In this document: positions 17,255-26,794 of the stretch, one piece after another
How positions within the stretch are numbered: position 1 is the stretch's first letter
How the letters are laid out: each line of letters begins with the position of its first letter
From: JAFMDF01 sp965277445
GTDB taxonomy: Bacteria; Bacteroidota; Bacteroidia; Chitinophagales; Saprospiraceae
Direction: 5' to 3'
NCBI GenBank assembly: GCA_965277445.1
Contig: CBDICY010000001.1
Span: 186,001 to 250,000 of the forward strand
Length of the DNA: 64,000 nt
Notes under the pieces: generated by a model
Database searches by the model: none
Told to the model about the DNA's origin: nothing
The model's input: the letters and a program-made list of their open reading frames with translations, nothing else
Program-made: the position numbers and the translations under genes

Positions 17255-17944
17255 CTATCTAGATAATACTTCATCTATTAAACCATAAGCCTTAGCAGTT
17301 TCTGCTCGCATCCAATTATCTCTATCACTATCTTTTTCTATTTGCTGATAAGTTTGCCCAGTTGTTTGACTTAAGATATGGTAAATATCTTGCTGTAACT
17401 CTTTATATAGTTTATAGGTAATTTCCATGTCTGATAATTGCCCATTTGCTCCCCCAGATGGTTGATGAATCATGATTCGACTATGAGTTAAACAAGATCT
17501 TTTCCCTTTCGTTCCAGATGTAAGAATGACCGCACCAAAAGATGCTGCTATGCCTGTGCAGATGGTGGCTACATGTGGCCGAATAAAATTCATCGTATCA
17601 TAAATCCCTAAACCTGCGGTAACCGATCCCCCAGGGCAATTAATAAATATTTGAACGTCTCTTTTTGCATCGACTGATTCTAGAAATAAAAGTTGTGCCT
17701 GTATTATATTGGATACATAATCGTCAATCCCAACGCCTAAAAAAATAATTCGATCCATCATTAATCTTGAAAAAACATCCATTTGAGAGACGTTTAATCG
17801 CCGTTCTTCTATTACCGTTGGGGTAATGCCCATCGCTAAATTAGTTGGATTCGGCGTTGTCTTTTGCAGGTATTTTTCTAAATGATGACTGTTCATTCCT
17901 AGATGTTTGGTCGCATATTTTTTAAATTCATTTTTTGCTAACAT
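17255..17944 (-). CDS. clpP: ATP-dependent Clp protease proteolytic subunit
   Basis: The 229-residue protein is a complete ClpP. The catalytic triad is visible: Ser135 in GIAASFGA, His160 in RIMIHQP and Asp209 in DSDRDN, with the spacing of E. coli Ser97/His122/Asp171. The NCPGGSV oxyanion block is at 102-108. ClpP forms two stacked heptamers that degrade substrates unfolded by ClpX or ClpA/C. The N-terminal extension before IEERRL (about 45 residues) is propeptide-like. No clpX lies beside it; the gene is single. Some bacteria carry several ClpP copies, so this may be an accessory copy. Confidence 0.93.
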   Translation of the reverse strand: MLAKNEFKKYATKHLGMNSHHLEKYLQKTTPNPTNLAMGITPTVIEERRLNVSQMDVFSRLMMDRIIFLGVGIDDYVSNIIQAQLLFLESVDAKRDVQIFINCPGGSVTAGLGIYDTMNFIRPHVATICTGIAASFGAVILTSGTKGKRSCLTHSRIMIHQPSGGANGQLSDMEITYKLYKELQQDIYHILSQTTGQTYQQIEKDSDRDNWMRAETAKAYGLIDEVLSR

Positions 17945-18090
17945 GATACTGTTTTTAATTAAAAGCCATAGAATGACCTGTTTAAATGATTACATTTAAT
18001 TGAAAAAAATTCTTTTTTTCTGTGGAATTGTTTACTTACACTAGTTTGAAATAGAGCCCCTTATTAGTATTTTTTTAATCTCAATAGCAT

Positions 18091-18207
18091 TTAGGAAACC
18101 TTAGGATTACTTGCTTTGACCCAATTGACAACCTGTAAATAAGTGACTTCAAGCGGTAAATTTTTCCAAGTTTTGATCATTTTTCTCACTTTAATTTTCT
18201 TTTTCAT
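18091..18207 (-). CDS. Small basic protein next to an ECF sigma gene
   Basis: A 38-codon frame starts 10 nt after the sigma-factor stop codon, in the same direction. It encodes a lysine-rich N terminus (MKKKIKVRKMIKTWK) and then NLPLEVTYLQVVNWV. The LPLEV block resembles the N terminus of proteins that follow ECF sigma genes in Bacteroidota, as I recall them, so this may be a short or truncated anti-sigma-like partner. I know of no experimental counterpart. It is short enough to be chance. Confidence 0.4.
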   Translation of the reverse strand: MKKKIKVRKMIKTWKNLPLEVTYLQVVNWVKASNPKVS

Positions 18208-18216
18208 AGGGGCTTT

Positions 18217-18765
18217 TTAAAAGAGAATAGATGCGTAAATGGCTAATCTTTGAGTAAGGGACATTTTACTATTTTCCTCCTGTAATAATTCCCTTAATTT
18301 TTTTCGACCTCGACTAATTCGTGTCTTTACTGCTCCTAGACTAACCGATTGAATTTCTGCTATTTCTTGAATGGAAAAGCCACTTAATTCAAATAATTGG
18401 ATGGCTTCTTCTTGCTCTTTGGGTAATTGCTTTAATGTTTTAAGTAAATATTGTAAATCTAAAGCAATGGCAGGGTCGGCTGTTCTAGCTGTTAATTTTT
18501 CTAAGACTCTTTCGTCCCATGGACTACTAAATTTAGCCCGTCTATGATGTTTGAATACAATGTTCTTGACAACTCCAATCATATAACCCAGTAACTTATT
18601 TTTATCTTGAATACTATTATAACCTTGTAAAGTAGCTAAAATAGCTTCCTGTACTAAATCCTCGGTTTCTAGCCAACCAATAGCTTTGCTACTACAAAAA
18701 CAGACAAAAGGCGCATGAATGGGTTCATACCAAGCTAAAAAATCTTCCTGTATTGTTATCTCCAT
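18217..18765 (-). CDS. ECF-type RNA polymerase sigma factor
   Basis: The protein (182 residues from this start) has sigma region 2 (LETEDLVQEAILATLQGY) and region 4 with a helix-turn-helix (FSIQEIAEIQSVSLGAVKTRISRGRKKL). It lacks the longer primary-sigma regions, so it is a group 4 (extracytoplasmic-function) sigma. I chose the ATG at 18765, which gives a typical N terminus; the frame opens to a TTG at 18804. No full-length anti-sigma gene follows, only the 38-codon ORF at 18091..18207. It is divergent from the DPP-IV gene. Confidence 0.85.
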   Translation of the reverse strand: MEITIQEDFLAWYEPIHAPFVCFCSSKAIGWLETEDLVQEAILATLQGYNSIQDKNKLLGYMIGVVKNIVFKHHRRAKFSSPWDERVLEKLTARTADPAIALDLQYLLKTLKQLPKEQEEAIQLFELSGFSIQEIAEIQSVSLGAVKTRISRGRKKLRELLQEENSKMSLTQRLAIYASILF

Positions 18766-19010
18766 GGTCGAAATTAATTTTTTAATTGTCAGACTGCTAA
18801 TCAATCTGCGAACGGAATAAATTGGCAGTTTCTAAAGGAGTATACTACGTTTCTATTATAAAGTACCATTACTTCTAGAAAGGTTACTGTTTAATTGAAA
18901 AATTGAGAGCATTTGCCTATTTAATCTTATTCAAAAGGCAATTTTTTGCTACTTTTATGCAAAATTAACTGACAATTTATTTTATTAATCGGACAAAGCC
19001 TAGCTCTATA

Positions 19011-21281
19011 ATGATTAAAAAGACCCTACTCCTACTTGTTTTTTGCTGCTGTTTTCAATGGACGATCAATGCCCAAAACGAGGTAGATGAATCTATTCTT
19101 ACTGTTGATAGAATTTATTCAGGCACTTTTGCCCAAGAGCAATTTGGTCCATCTAAGTGGTTAGACGGAGGTAAAGCTTATACTACTTTGGAAGCTTCCT
19201 TGTTTGAAGGGGCAAAGGATATTATAAAATATGATACTCGATCTGGTAGACGAACTATTCTAGTAGAGGCAAAGGCATTGATTCCTGATGGAGCGGATGA
19301 ACCGCTTAGTATTGCGAATTACTCTTGGTCGAATGATGGGCAAAAATTATTGGTTTTTACCAATACTAAACGTGTTTGGCGGACGAACACCAAAGGGGAT
19401 TATTGGATTTATAATTTACAGAATAAATCCTTGACAAAAGTAGGTACGAATTTACCCGTTTCTTCTTTGATGTTTGCCAAGTTTTCGACCGATGATCGTC
19501 AGATTGCTTTTGTAAGTGAAAATAATTTATATGTACAAGATTTGGCGACTCAATCGGTCAAGCAATTGACATTTGACGGGACAACAGCTATTATTAATGG
19601 CACTTTTGATTGGGTATATGAAGAAGAATTTGCTTGTAGAGACGGATTCCGTTGGAGTGCTGATGGACAATATATCGCTTTTTGGCAAGTAGATGCGAGT
19701 GGAATTAAGGATTTTTTAATGATCAATAATACGGATGCTATTTATTCTAAAACGATTCCATTGCAATATCCGAAAGTGGGAGAAGATCCGTCGGCTGTTA
19801 GAATAGGAACGGTACATCTGACTACAGGAAAAGTGACTTGGATGGATATACCTGGCGATGCCAAACAACATTATTTACCAAGAGCGCAATGGATTGAATC
19901 AACAAATCAATTACAAGTACAACAATTGAATCGGAAGCAGAATGAAAAGAAAATCTGGATTTGTGATGCGGCAACTGGTAAAGCAACGACCATATTTACA
20001 GAAAAAGAAGAAACTTGGCTAGATATTACGCATCCTGATCCGACCTTGGCTTGGGATATGACGGATTTACCAATTATTCAAAATGGCAAAGCTTTTTTAA
20101 ATATAAGTGAAAAAGATGGTTGGCGGCAATTGTACCGAGTCGCCATGAACGGGAAATCTGAAAAATTACTAACCAAAGAAACTTTTGATATTGCTCGTTT
20201 TCATCAAGTGGATGAAAAGACGAATACTATTTATGTCAATGCCTCTCCAGATAACCCTACACAACGGTATTTATATCAAATGTCTTTGAATGGCAGAAGT
20301 AAAGCTAAAAAACTGACGCCAGTAAATCAATCTGGGGTGCATCGGTATAATATTTCGCCTAATGGAAGATATGCGATTAACAGTTGGTCAAATGCTAATA
20401 CACCGCCTACGATAGAACTAGTTTCCTTACCAGATCATAAGACTTTAAGAACCCTAGTTGCTAATAAAACCTATAAAGAAAAGATAGCCAAATTAGATTT
20501 AACGCCCGTTGAATTTTTTAAAGTGGCTACTGAAGATGGCATAGAAATGGATGGGTATATGATTAAACCCGCAAATTTTGATGCGACTAAAAAATACCCT
20601 GTTCTTTTTCATGTTTATGGAGAGCCTTGGGGACAAACAGCAACGGATGCTTGGTCTTCTTTATGGCATCGTTTGATGGTTCAGAAAGGGTATATTATTA
20701 TCTCTGTAGACAATCGAGGTACGCCTGCTTTGAAAGGTAGAGCATGGCGAAAAAGTATTTATAGAAAAATTGGCGTAATAAATGCAAGAGACCAAGCGAT
20801 GGCTACGAAAGAAATTATTAAGGCATATCCTTTTGTAGATGCCCAACGCATTAGCGTTTGGGGGTGGAGTGGGGGAGGCTCTATGACTTTAAACTTATTG
20901 TTCCGCTATCCTGAAATATATAAAACGGGAGTATCTGTAGCACCTGTTGGCAATCAATTGTTGTACGATAATGTCTATCAGGAGCGATATATGGGCGTGC
21001 CTTGGGAGAATAAGGAGGATTTTATAGAAGGGTCGCCTGTAACGTATGCCAAAAATTTAAAGGGTAATTTATTATTGATTCATGGAACAGGGGACGATAA
21101 TGTACATTATCAAAACGCCGAGATAGTGATTAATGAGTTAATTAAGCACAACCGACCTTTTCAAATGATGGCCTATCCTAATCGGTCTCATGGTATTTAT
21201 GAAGGAGAAAATACAACGAAGCATTTATATAACTTAATGACTAAGTATATTTTGGAACATAACCCAATTGGAGCAAATTAG
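19011..21281 (+). CDS. Dipeptidyl peptidase IV family serine peptidase (S9B)
   Basis: The 756-residue protein has a signal peptide (MIKKTLLLLVFCCCFQWTINAQ), an N-terminal beta-propeller (DPPIV_N) with the double-Glu substrate-anchoring motif YEEE near residue 204, and a C-terminal alpha/beta-hydrolase. The triad is visible: Ser620 in GWSGGGS, Asp695 or 696 in GTGDDNVH, His727 in NRSHG. DPP-IV enzymes release X-Pro or X-Ala dipeptides; in Bacteroidota they act in the periplasm on peptides taken up from outside. It is a single gene with no visible partner. Confidence 0.93.
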   Translation: MIKKTLLLLVFCCCFQWTINAQNEVDESILTVDRIYSGTFAQEQFGPSKWLDGGKAYTTLEASLFEGAKDIIKYDTRSGRRTILVEAKALIPDGADEPLSIANYSWSNDGQKLLVFTNTKRVWRTNTKGDYWIYNLQNKSLTKVGTNLPVSSLMFAKFSTDDRQIAFVSENNLYVQDLATQSVKQLTFDGTTAIINGTFDWVYEEEFACRDGFRWSADGQYIAFWQVDASGIKDFLMINNTDAIYSKTIPLQYPKVGEDPSAVRIGTVHLTTGKVTWMDIPGDAKQHYLPRAQWIESTNQLQVQQLNRKQNEKKIWICDAATGKATTIFTEKEETWLDITHPDPTLAWDMTDLPIIQNGKAFLNISEKDGWRQLYRVAMNGKSEKLLTKETFDIARFHQVDEKTNTIYVNASPDNPTQRYLYQMSLNGRSKAKKLTPVNQSGVHRYNISPNGRYAINSWSNANTPPTIELVSLPDHKTLRTLVANKTYKEKIAKLDLTPVEFFKVATEDGIEMDGYMIKPANFDATKKYPVLFHVYGEPWGQTATDAWSSLWHRLMVQKGYIIISVDNRGTPALKGRAWRKSIYRKIGVINARDQAMATKEIIKAYPFVDAQRISVWGWSGGGSMTLNLLFRYPEIYKTGVSVAPVGNQLLYDNVYQERYMGVPWENKEDFIEGSPVTYAKNLKGNLLLIHGTGDDNVHYQNAEIVINELIKHNRPFQMMAYPNRSHGIYEGENTTKHLYNLMTKYILEHNPIGAN

Positions 21282-21307
21282 GAAAAAATGGATTAATTTT
21301 CAACCAT

Positions 21308-21544
21308 TTAATTTTTAATTTGTCTAATTAATTTAAGTTGTGGACAATGAAGAGTAGATAGTAGAGAATAAAGACTGAAAACCATCAATAAAATAGAAAT
21401 TCTATCTATTAGTTTAATACGTAATTTATCACTACTCTCTGTTTTCTCTTCTTTGCAATTTAAGATTAAAAAAATTATAAAGCAGGCCGATACAATAAAA
21501 ATGGAAAAATATAATAAAGACTTTTTCCCATTTGACACTATCAT
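21308..21544 (-). CDS. Small hypothetical membrane protein
   Basis: The 78-residue frame starts with ATG and encodes two hydrophobic stretches (SLLYFSIFIVSACFIIFLIL at about 9-28 and ISILLMVFSLYSLLS near 49-64) separated by a charged segment. It is divergent from the MarR gene, with 30 nt between starts. I recognise no family. Two clear membrane segments favour a real protein, but the length allows chance. Confidence 0.45.
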   Translation of the reverse strand: MIVSNGKKSLLYFSIFIVSACFIIFLILNCKEEKTESSDKLRIKLIDRISILLMVFSLYSLLSTLHCPQLKLIRQIKN

Positions 21545-21574
21545 TTAATTTAGCAAAGTTATAGTTGTGTATCT

Positions 21575-22045
21575 ATGAGTGAATCAAATAATTTACAACA
21601 GAGAGAATTTAAAAATGATTACATCAATGCATGTGTTAATATCTTGTATACCTCTTCTTTTATGCTTAAAATGAAGACAAAGGTATTGCGTCCTTTTAAT
21701 ATCTCCTTGCAACAGTTTAATATTTTAAACATCTTAAATAATCAATTTCCTGAACCTTCTACTGTCAAACCCTTGGCTAAACAAATGTTAGATGAGACGT
21801 CTAATGTATCTCGATTAATTGATAAATTGCACCTTAAAAAGCTAGTAGAAAAGACAAATGCAGTAGCTGATCGGAGAAAGGTAGAGATTTCTGTTACCCT
21901 AAAAGGAATAGAAGTATTTAAAGCGGCGGCTTTGGCTTTAGAAAATATTACGGAATTTCAATTGGGTAACCTGTCTCAGTCCGAAGTAATTTTATTGAAT
22001 CAATTATTGAATAAAACTCGTGCTAATAATGATACTAAAGATTGA
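21575..22045 (+). CDS. MarR-family transcriptional regulator
   Basis: The 156-residue protein has the MarR winged helix-turn-helix: a helical N terminus, then ISLQQFNILNIL, the recognition region LDETSNVSRLIDKLHLKKLVEK near residues 78-100, the wing DRRKVEISVTLKG, and a C-terminal dimerisation helix. MarR proteins bind palindromes near their own promoters and respond to small ligands or oxidation. The only close divergent gene is the small membrane protein at 21308..21544, which would be a natural target. Neither ligand nor operator is evident. Confidence 0.88.
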   Translation: MSESNNLQQREFKNDYINACVNILYTSSFMLKMKTKVLRPFNISLQQFNILNILNNQFPEPSTVKPLAKQMLDETSNVSRLIDKLHLKKLVEKTNAVADRRKVEISVTLKGIEVFKAAALALENITEFQLGNLSQSEVILLNQLLNKTRANNDTKD

Positions 22046-22136
22046 TCTAATTAAAAACAAAAGGATCACCCCAATTTCATAAATTGATGCGATCATTTAA
22101 AGTTAAAATTGAGGTTGAATTTGAAATTTTATCAGT

Positions 22137-22793
22137 TTACTCTCCATATTCTGAGATGAAATCCAAGCGAGCATTTTGATATTTGGGGGTTTTTAAAATC
22201 TTCCGAAAAGCTTTAATCGTTTGCGTAGGCCCTTGATCAATTGCTAAATTAATCATCCACGCGGGAATAAAACCACCAGGATCAGAGCTTAAAAAATATT
22301 CTACATCGACTATTCCATTATCTTTAGGCGTAAATTCCCACCACAAATGTAATTTAGGAATTCGTACAATGCCTTCTTTTTCAGGGATATAAGTTGGTTT
22401 GTTAAAAGATTCTGACCGAACGATTTTGGTAATAGGGTCTTGGACTAAAGTGTTCTTCACAATTAAATCTCTATCGTCTAAAGGCCAAGGGAAATCCATT
22501 CGGTTATAATAAATTTCTTCGCTATTATTGATTTTTTTTAAATGATAAGCTTCTGGACATTTATATACCCAATCTGGAATAGCGGCAACATCTTGCAATA
22601 ATAACACAATAGCAGACATAGAAGCCTCTACTGAAAACTTCATTTTTAATTGCTTAATCGGGCTATCAGGGCTATCTCTGACATAAATCTTTATATCTTT
22701 TTTGTCTTTTTTTAATTCCCAAGGACCTACTTTTTGGGCAATCGCGACAATGGAAAATAAAAGACTCCAACTTATTAGGATAATATACTTCAT
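22137..22793 (-). CDS. START-domain protein, secreted
   Basis: The 218-residue protein has a signal peptide ending at AIAQ (residue 20) and a START-like lipid-binding domain: GPWELKKDKKDIKIYVR, then PDWVYKCPEAYHLKK, DWPWPLDDRDLIV-type strand and a C-terminal helix (PAWMINLAIDQGPTQTIKAF). START domains bind lipids or other hydrophobic molecules in a deep groove. Many Bacteroidota have such periplasmic START proteins with no known role. It is convergent with marR. Confidence 0.82.
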   Translation of the reverse strand: MKYIILISWSLLFSIVAIAQKVGPWELKKDKKDIKIYVRDSPDSPIKQLKMKFSVEASMSAIVLLLQDVAAIPDWVYKCPEAYHLKKINNSEEIYYNRMDFPWPLDDRDLIVKNTLVQDPITKIVRSESFNKPTYIPEKEGIVRIPKLHLWWEFTPKDNGIVDVEYFLSSDPGGFIPAWMINLAIDQGPTQTIKAFRKILKTPKYQNARLDFISEYGE

Positions 22794-22975
22794 TAAGCCA
22801 TGATTTGAATGAAATTAGCAGTTTCTAAATGCTATATGGATAACAAATTTAATACATTCGGGTTTGATAAGCTGTTAAATTATTCTTATAAAACTGCCGT
22901 TAATTTATTAAATTGCCAGATTGTGTATGCTATCGAACATTAATTCAATAATGCTTCCCCAATAAGTCTATTATT

Positions 22976-23602
22976 ATGAGTCTTTTTAACAAGGTTAGAA
23001 AATGGTTTTCTGCGAATGATTCCCGAAATGAAAATTTAAAATTTTTGGCAGAACGATTGAACATGACCTATTCGGCACAAGACGAATTTGGAATGCTTCG
23101 CTTATTGAAAGATTTTAGATTATTTAAGAAAGGGTTTAGTAAAAAAATTACGAATATTCTACAGGAAAAGGAAGAATTTTTGACTTCAGATATTCGTATT
23201 TTTGATTATCAATATACCCAACGATATGGAAAAACAACCAAGACTTATAAACAGACGGTATTTTTTATTCAAAGTAAAGCCCTTGATCTACCTAAGTTCT
23301 ACATGGAGCCAGAATATTTTTTTCACAGGATTGCCAACTTTTTTGGGATAAATGACATTGATTTTGAAGCGTACCCTGAATTCTCCAAACAATATCTACT
23401 GAAATCTAAAGACGAAGACAGACTGCGAAGTAAAATGAGTGAAGAAGTTTTACATTATTTTACCATTGAAAAAGATTGGTGCTTGGAAGGTATCAATTAT
23501 TACTTGATTCTATACATAGAAGAAGGTGTTTTCCTTTCTAAAGACATTCCTTACCTTTATAATAAAGGAAAAGAAATTGTCGAGTTGTTTTCAGAAAAAT
23601 AA
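22976..23602 (+). CDS. Conserved-looking protein of unknown function (intact paralogue)
   Basis: The 208-residue protein has no signal peptide and no motif I recognise. Recognisable segments are DEFGMLRLLKDFRLFKKG, the aromatic-rich YQYTQRYGKT, FYMEPEYFFHRIANFFGI and LHYFTIEKDWCLEGINYYLI. All of these recur in the broken copy that follows 27 nt downstream (23630..24252), so the pair is a tandem duplication. The prediction is a soluble alpha/beta protein. It lies in one direction with the broken copy and msrC, probably one transcript. Confidence 0.75.
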   Translation: MSLFNKVRKWFSANDSRNENLKFLAERLNMTYSAQDEFGMLRLLKDFRLFKKGFSKKITNILQEKEEFLTSDIRIFDYQYTQRYGKTTKTYKQTVFFIQSKALDLPKFYMEPEYFFHRIANFFGINDIDFEAYPEFSKQYLLKSKDEDRLRSKMSEEVLHYFTIEKDWCLEGINYYLILYIEEGVFLSKDIPYLYNKGKEIVELFSEK

Positions 23603-23629
23603 ATTTCACTTATTAAACTCAAAAATCAT

Positions 23630-24252
23630 ATGAAAAAACGTTGGACAGGTAATGGTGCTTATCGAAAAATTCAATTAGAAAAAATAGCCAATACAACTCA
23701 ATTTTCCTATACATCAGAAGATGAATTTGGTTTAATAAACTTATTGAAAGACTTTCGACTATTCAAGAAAGGAATTAGGAAAACAATCGTTAATATGGTC
23801 AGAGATAAGACCGCTTCATATGAATCTGATTTTTACGTTTTTGATTACCATTATAAAATCTACCATGACGAAGATGTTTTGAATTTTTCGCAAACCGTCT
23901 TTTTGCACAATCGAAAAAATTAGCCTTACCTCCATTTTCTATACGCCCCCCACATTTTTTCAACAGAATAAACAACTATTTAGGGATTGAAGACATTCAT
24001 TCTGAAAGGTTTCTTCCCTTTTCGGAACACTATTGGTTAAATGGAGAAGAACGGAAAATTCATGAAAGTATGAGTGTTGAAATGCTTCAATTTTTTACGA
24101 CCGAACAAGATTGGAATGTAGAGGGACTTAACTACTTTATGATTTTTTACAAAAAAGATAAAGTTTTACCAACAACGGAAATCCTTGATTTTTACCAAAA
24201 AGGTAGAGATCTTATGAATATGTTTTCCATTCCACAAAAAAATAAACCATGA
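23630..24252 (+). pseudogene. Second copy of the unknown protein, broken by a 1-nt frameshift
   Basis: The first frame (23630..23923) encodes DEFGLINLLKDFRLFKKG and stops at 23921. The region from about 23905 to 24252 continues in the next frame as FAQSKKLALPPF, PPHFFNRINNYLGIEDI and LQFFTTEQDWNVEGLNYFMI, matching the intact copy residue for residue in position. Restoring one T in the T5 run at 23900-23904 rejoins the frames into a 207-residue protein of normal length. The two segments are therefore one gene with a single-base deletion, or a sequencing error in a homopolymer. It ends overlapping the start of msrC by 4 nt. Confidence 0.8.
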
Positions 24253-24773
24253 GTGCAAGTGCCGAAATGCCCTATTTTATCAATCCCTCTATTAATATGG
24301 ATGCTGCGGCTAAAAAAACAGCATACGAGCAAGCTATTATAGAAATTGATGCCACTTTAGCTGGAGAAACGAATACGATTCTCAAAATGGTGTCCATTAA
24401 TTGCCTTTTAAAAACCCATCTAACCCATTATTATTGGGTCGGCTTTTATGTAGTAAGTGGAGACCGAAAATTATCTGTTGGTCCTTATCAAGGAACGATG
24501 GGTTGTTTGCATATTGATTTTGATAAAGGGGTGTGTGGAAGAGCAGCAAGAGAAGAAAAAACGCAAATTGTAGCCGATTGCCATGCCTTAGACCAAGGAA
24601 CGGCACATATTGCTTGCGACCCTAATTCTCAATCGGAAATAGTATTGCCTGTTTTTAATGAGGAAAAAGAGTTAATCGCTGTTTTCGATGTGGATAGCTC
24701 GCTGAAAAATTCTTTTGATGAAGTAGATCAAGCATATTTGGAAAGGATTTTGGCGAAGCATTTTGAAGAATAA
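24249..24773 (+). CDS. msrC: Free methionine-R-sulfoxide reductase (GAF domain)
   Basis: The 174-residue GAF-domain protein is an fRMsr. It has GPYQGTMGC (Cys86), KGVCGRAA (Cys96) and HIACD (Cys123), which correspond to the three redox cysteines of E. coli MsrC and yeast fRMsr, and SQSEIVLPV. The enzyme reduces free L-methionine-R-sulfoxide, using thioredoxin to recycle its disulfide. Its ATG overlaps the TGA of the broken upstream gene (ATGA), so translation is probably coupled; the upstream frameshift would then reduce its expression. The N-terminal 20 residues are not conserved in the family. Confidence 0.92.
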   Translation: MSASAEMPYFINPSINMDAAAKKTAYEQAIIEIDATLAGETNTILKMVSINCLLKTHLTHYYWVGFYVVSGDRKLSVGPYQGTMGCLHIDFDKGVCGRAAREEKTQIVADCHALDQGTAHIACDPNSQSEIVLPVFNEEKELIAVFDVDSSLKNSFDEVDQAYLERILAKHFEE

Positions 24774-24790
24774 CCAATATAAGGAGGAAA

Positions 24791-26794
24791 TTATTCCTCC
24801 CCAAGCCAAACAGTCATAGGACTAATTGCTCGATGACTCCAAGCATAATAAGGGATTAAGGTTAAACCTACTTTTTTTGATTGACCATCAATAGTACGTA
24901 AGCCCTTTCCTTTTAAGGTAGTAACCCCTTCTAATAAAGTAGGCTTAAATTTAGCTTTGAATTTTTTGTTTTCCAGAATGCTTAAATTCAGAACTTGACC
25001 ATTATTATCCACGCCTTCTGCACAGTATAAAATGGGCCCTCTTTGTATCGCTAGCTTACCTTTATTAGCGGCTACTTTTTCATGACTTTTGATGGTTTTG
25101 ACTTCCATTGGAAAATTTACTTCAATTTTATCACCGATCTGCCAAGTTTTAGAAATAACAGCATAACCATTTTTTATTACTATTGGATAGGATTTTCCAT
25201 TGACTTTGATAGTCGTTTGCTTATTTGTCTTTTGTCGAAAAGTATATAAATCACTTGGCACAGGTTCATTGCTCGACCAACCTGGTATTCTAATCAATAA
25301 ATTGGTTACAATAGCATCCTTATTTTTGATTTCCAAATTGACTTTGCCACTCCAAGGATAATTAGTGCTTTGTTCCAATATCATTTTTTGTTGACCTATT
25401 GCTATTTCGGTCGTATTATTCATAAATAAATTGACATAGACATTAGCAGCATCTACGGCATAAGTATAGCCTGCTACCGAAGGCACAAAACGAGATAAAT
25501 TGGAAGGGCAACAGGAACAATTAAACCAATCGCTGCGACAAACTGCTCCTTGATTAAATTGGCTTTTACCATCAAATACTAAAGGATTGGGATAGAAAAA
25601 TTTATCTCCTTCTAAGGAAAGTCCAGCTATTAATCCATTATACAAACTGCGTTCTAAAACGTCGATATATTTTGCATCTCCATGTAATAAAAACATTCGG
25701 TGATTCCAATAAACATTCGCAATGGCTGCACAAGTTTCAGCATAGGCATCATTGGGTAAGGCATAGGCAACATCAAACCCTTCGATGCCATGACCTGCCC
25801 CTAAACCACCTGTGATATACATTTTATGCTTGACGATATCTTCCCAAATCTTATCAGAAGCCGTTAAATACCCCTTATCACCAGTAATAGCTGCTATGTC
25901 TGCCATGGCCGCATACATATATCCTGCTCGAACAGAATGTCCAACCGCTTCCCGCTGTTCAATAACTGGTTGATGGTCTTGGGAATAAGCATCAAAATCT
26001 AAACCTGCTAACTCTCCTGCTTTATCATAATTTCTATAGCCTTTGCCTCTTCTATCTAAAAACAATTTAGCTAATTCTAAATATTTTTGCTGACCAGTTA
26101 CTCGATATAATTTGATTAAGCCAATCTCTATTTCCTGATGGCCTGGATAATACTTTTTACCTTCTTCTACACAAATCTTATAAACTAAATCGGCATTTTT
26201 GGTCGCAATATTTAAAAAATCCTTTGTTCCTGTTGCTTGATAATGAGCTACCGCTGCCTCATACATGTGCCCCGCATTATACAATTCGTGGCTAAATTGG
26301 GAACCAACATAACGCCCTTCTTCATGATAAGAACAACAAGATAATTTAGCGTAATCGTTTGCCTTCAACGACCAAGCAGTATACAAATAACCATCTTCTT
26401 CTTGTGCTGCTGCTAAATAGGATACCAATTTATCCAAATAAGCACGCATTTCAGGGTCTTTGCCTGTTTGTAAACTAAAGGCTGCCCCTTCCATTATTTT
26501 ATATAGATCAGAATCATTGAACCCAAATTTGCCTTGAAATTTACCTTCTTTTAAGCCTCCTGCAAAAATAAAATTATCGACTCGCCCCGTTTCTTCACAC
26601 TTTTTGAAAGCATAAGGAATGGTTACTTTTGTAGCCGTTTCGACTCGACTTTTCCAAAAACCGTCTTTTAGTTCGACCTTAGTGAAATCTACGGGTTGAA
26701 TCGGATAGTCAGAAGTTAAGGACTGAGCATTGCTGATAAAAACGGTTATTAAAAGTAAGCAAAGGCTTAAGATACTTCTTAATAAAAGTTGCAT
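24791..26794 (-). CDS. Glycoside hydrolase family 127 (beta-L-arabinofuranosidase-type)
   Basis: The 667-residue protein has a signal peptide (cleaved after SNAQ, about residue 23), then the GH127/DUF1680 (alpha/alpha)6 barrel and beta-sandwich. It has GFWKSRVET, CCSYHEEGRYVGS, ETCAAIAN with the catalytic-acid region, and the Cys-rich block CSCCPSN with Cys428-Cys429, which resembles the zinc-binding nucleophile Cys of HypBA1. GH127 cleaves beta-L-arabinofuranosyl linkages; the exact substrate is not shown. It is probably periplasmic and used for plant or algal arabinan-type sugars. It stands alone, without a SusCD pair nearby. Confidence 0.88.
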   Translation of the reverse strand: MQLLLRSILSLCLLLITVFISNAQSLTSDYPIQPVDFTKVELKDGFWKSRVETATKVTIPYAFKKCEETGRVDNFIFAGGLKEGKFQGKFGFNDSDLYKIMEGAAFSLQTGKDPEMRAYLDKLVSYLAAAQEEDGYLYTAWSLKANDYAKLSCCSYHEEGRYVGSQFSHELYNAGHMYEAAVAHYQATGTKDFLNIATKNADLVYKICVEEGKKYYPGHQEIEIGLIKLYRVTGQQKYLELAKLFLDRRGKGYRNYDKAGELAGLDFDAYSQDHQPVIEQREAVGHSVRAGYMYAAMADIAAITGDKGYLTASDKIWEDIVKHKMYITGGLGAGHGIEGFDVAYALPNDAYAETCAAIANVYWNHRMFLLHGDAKYIDVLERSLYNGLIAGLSLEGDKFFYPNPLVFDGKSQFNQGAVCRSDWFNCSCCPSNLSRFVPSVAGYTYAVDAANVYVNLFMNNTTEIAIGQQKMILEQSTNYPWSGKVNLEIKNKDAIVTNLLIRIPGWSSNEPVPSDLYTFRQKTNKQTTIKVNGKSYPIVIKNGYAVISKTWQIGDKIEVNFPMEVKTIKSHEKVAANKGKLAIQRGPILYCAEGVDNNGQVLNLSILENKKFKAKFKPTLLEGVTTLKGKGLRTIDGQSKKVGLTLIPYYAWSHRAISPMTVWLGEE

